Positions 63,144-64,000 of a DNA stretch of 64,000 nt are shown here, piece by piece. The notes below the pieces were generated by a model. It saw only the letters and a program-made list of their open reading frames with translations. It was not told where the DNA came from and did not search any database. The DNA is from Dyadobacter sp. CY323 (GTDB lineage Bacteria > Bacteroidota > Bacteroidia > Cytophagales > Spirosomataceae): assembly GCF_021390245.1 (NCBI RefSeq), contig NZ_JAJUXH010000003.1, positions 496,001 through 560,000 on the forward strand, written 5' to 3'. Positions within the stretch are counted from its first letter, which is position 1, and every line of letters begins with the position of its first letter. The translations under genes and the position numbers were made by a program.

Positions 63144-64000
63144 ACGAATTTTATCCGCGACAACAGGGACCTGACCATTGCGGGGCTTATAAAAAAGCAT
63201 TTCAAAGATGCAACACAAGCGATAGACCGGATCCTCGACCTGGACAAAAAACGTCGTGATGTACAGCAAGAACTCGACGACACGCTGGCGCTCTCCAACA
63301 ATAAAGCAAAGGAAATCGGAGCATTGCTTAAAGCGGGACAAAAAGCCGAGGCCGAGGCGGCCAAAGCAGATACGGTTGCGTTGAAAGAACGTTCTAAATC
63401 ACTTGATGAGGAGCACAAAACGATCGAGGCATCTCTTCTGGATGAGTTGGTAAAATTGCCTAATCTGCCCCACGAAAGTGTTCCAGAAGGCAGGACTGCG
63501 GAGGATAATGTGACGGTGATGGAAAAAGGTGTAAAACCAGTTCTGCCCGCCAATGCGCTTCCTCATTGGGAATTGATTAAAAAATTGGGGAAAAATCAGG
63601 CGCCTATCATTGATTTTGAGCTGGGTAACAAAATTTCGGGTGCCGGTTTTCCAGTATACAAAGGAAAAGCGGCACGTTTACAACGGGCGATGATCGCATT
63701 TTTTCTCGATGAAGCAGGAAAGGCTGGTTATACCGAAGTTCAGCCCCCGATTGTTGTCAATGCAGACTCTGGTTTCGCGACGGGGCAATTGCCTGATAAA
63801 GAAGGCCAGATGTACCATGACGCCGCAGATGATCTTTACCTGATCCCAACTGCGGAAGTGCCGGTCACCAACCTATATCGCGACGTGATTGTTGCTGAAA
63901 ACGAGCTACCCGTAAAAAACGTGGCATATACTCCTTGTTTTCGTCGCGAGGCAGGAAGCTGGGGCGCGCATGTGAGAGGGTTGAACCGTTTGCACCAGTT
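63135..64000 (+). CDS. serS: Seryl-tRNA synthetase (5' part)
   Basis: The first 288 codons of a class II synthetase; the window ends before the stop. The N-terminal tRNA-binding coiled coil spans about 25-105 (ILDLDKKRRDVQQELDDTLA). Motif 1 region is RAMIAFFLDEAGKAGYTEVQPP, and motif 2 begins FRREAGSWGAHVRGLNRLHQ at the edge. The TAEVP serine-binding motif is present. The first codon is Met in a heptamer repeat. Confidence 0.95.
   Translation, partial: MLQTNFIRDNRDLTIAGLIKKHFKDATQAIDRILDLDKKRRDVQQELDDTLALSNNKAKEIGALLKAGQKAEAEAAKADTVALKERSKSLDEEHKTIEASLLDELVKLPNLPHESVPEGRTAEDNVTVMEKGVKPVLPANALPHWELIKKLGKNQAPIIDFELGNKISGAGFPVYKGKAARLQRAMIAFFLDEAGKAGYTEVQPPIVVNADSGFATGQLPDKEGQMYHDAADDLYLIPTAEVPVTNLYRDVIVAENELPVKNVAYTPCFRREAGSWGAHVRGLNRLHQ

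Overview
This is a contiguous stretch of chromosome from a Bacteroidota bacterium. It is most likely a member of the Cytophagales (Spirosomataceae), and Dyadobacter is the best guess by protein character. The reasons are these: moderate GC content; weak or absent Shine-Dalgarno sequences; -7 elements of the Bacteroidota type (TAnnTTTG); signal peptides that end just before a glutamine; and Bacteroidota-type genes such as DUF5606, DUF5117-type metalloproteases, a 658-residue NagB/PIG-L fusion and the acpP-fabF-rnc operon. The genus is an inference that I could not test. I see no rRNA or tRNA genes, insertion sequences, prophage or CRISPR array. The window looks like core chromosome.

Layout. 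1-9.1 kb: DUF5606 protein, deoC overlapping a GT4 glycosyltransferase, an orphan ketoacyl synthase III, a secreted M1 peptidase, meaB, a lipocalin-like lipoprotein, a secreted SnoaL-like protein, a 39-residue membrane peptide overlapping a YegS-type lipid kinase, and a bacterial SUI1/eIF1 protein. 9.1-15.9 kb: a small membrane protein with a MacB-type permease, gamma-glutamyltransferase, DUF985 cupin, nudK, YtxH, SIMPL protein and MarR. 16-19 kb: a small surface-polysaccharide cluster (GT2, RmlC-like cupin, flippase). 19-32 kb: ppc, a Xer recombinase, rpsU, ppx, a large zinc protease, an M23 protein, an SDR, a C-terminal processing protease and acetoacetate-CoA ligase. 32-42.7 kb: a pseudouridine synthase with a very long disordered N-terminus, htrA, hsp20, rnc-fabF-acpP, kdsA-PAP2, a GyrI-like protein, a glycerophosphodiesterase and a PfkB kinase. 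42.9-51 kb: DUF5618-like protein, cysS, an M28/glutaminyl-cyclase-like lipoprotein, pbpC, glpK and a DEDDh exonuclease. 51-64 kb: nuoKLMN, the nagB fusion, glyA, a TPR membrane protein, ribH, lysC and the 5' part of serS.

How the genes relate. Envelope and lipid functions recur: fabF/acpP, KAS III, kdsA, PAP2, the lipid kinase, glycerophosphodiesterase with glpK, pbpC, and the polysaccharide genes. Periplasmic proteolysis and quality control are represented by HtrA, CtpA, M1, M28 and the DUF5117 protease. Seven predicted signal-peptidase I substrates all place Gln at +1, and the window also encodes a glutaminyl-cyclase-like lipoprotein that could convert such N-termini to pyroglutamate.

The most unusual structure is not a gene. 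Three intergenic regions (45922-46040, 49961-50159 and 61505-61668), and perhaps a fourth (13301-13391), carry degenerate direct repeats with a strict 10-bp period (units starting GTCA or GTTC). They are arranged as two facing arms, so they are both helically phased and palindromic. A separate 29-bp-arm hairpin joins the stop codons of two convergent genes (40835-40900). A heptamer repeat runs through the serS start codon.
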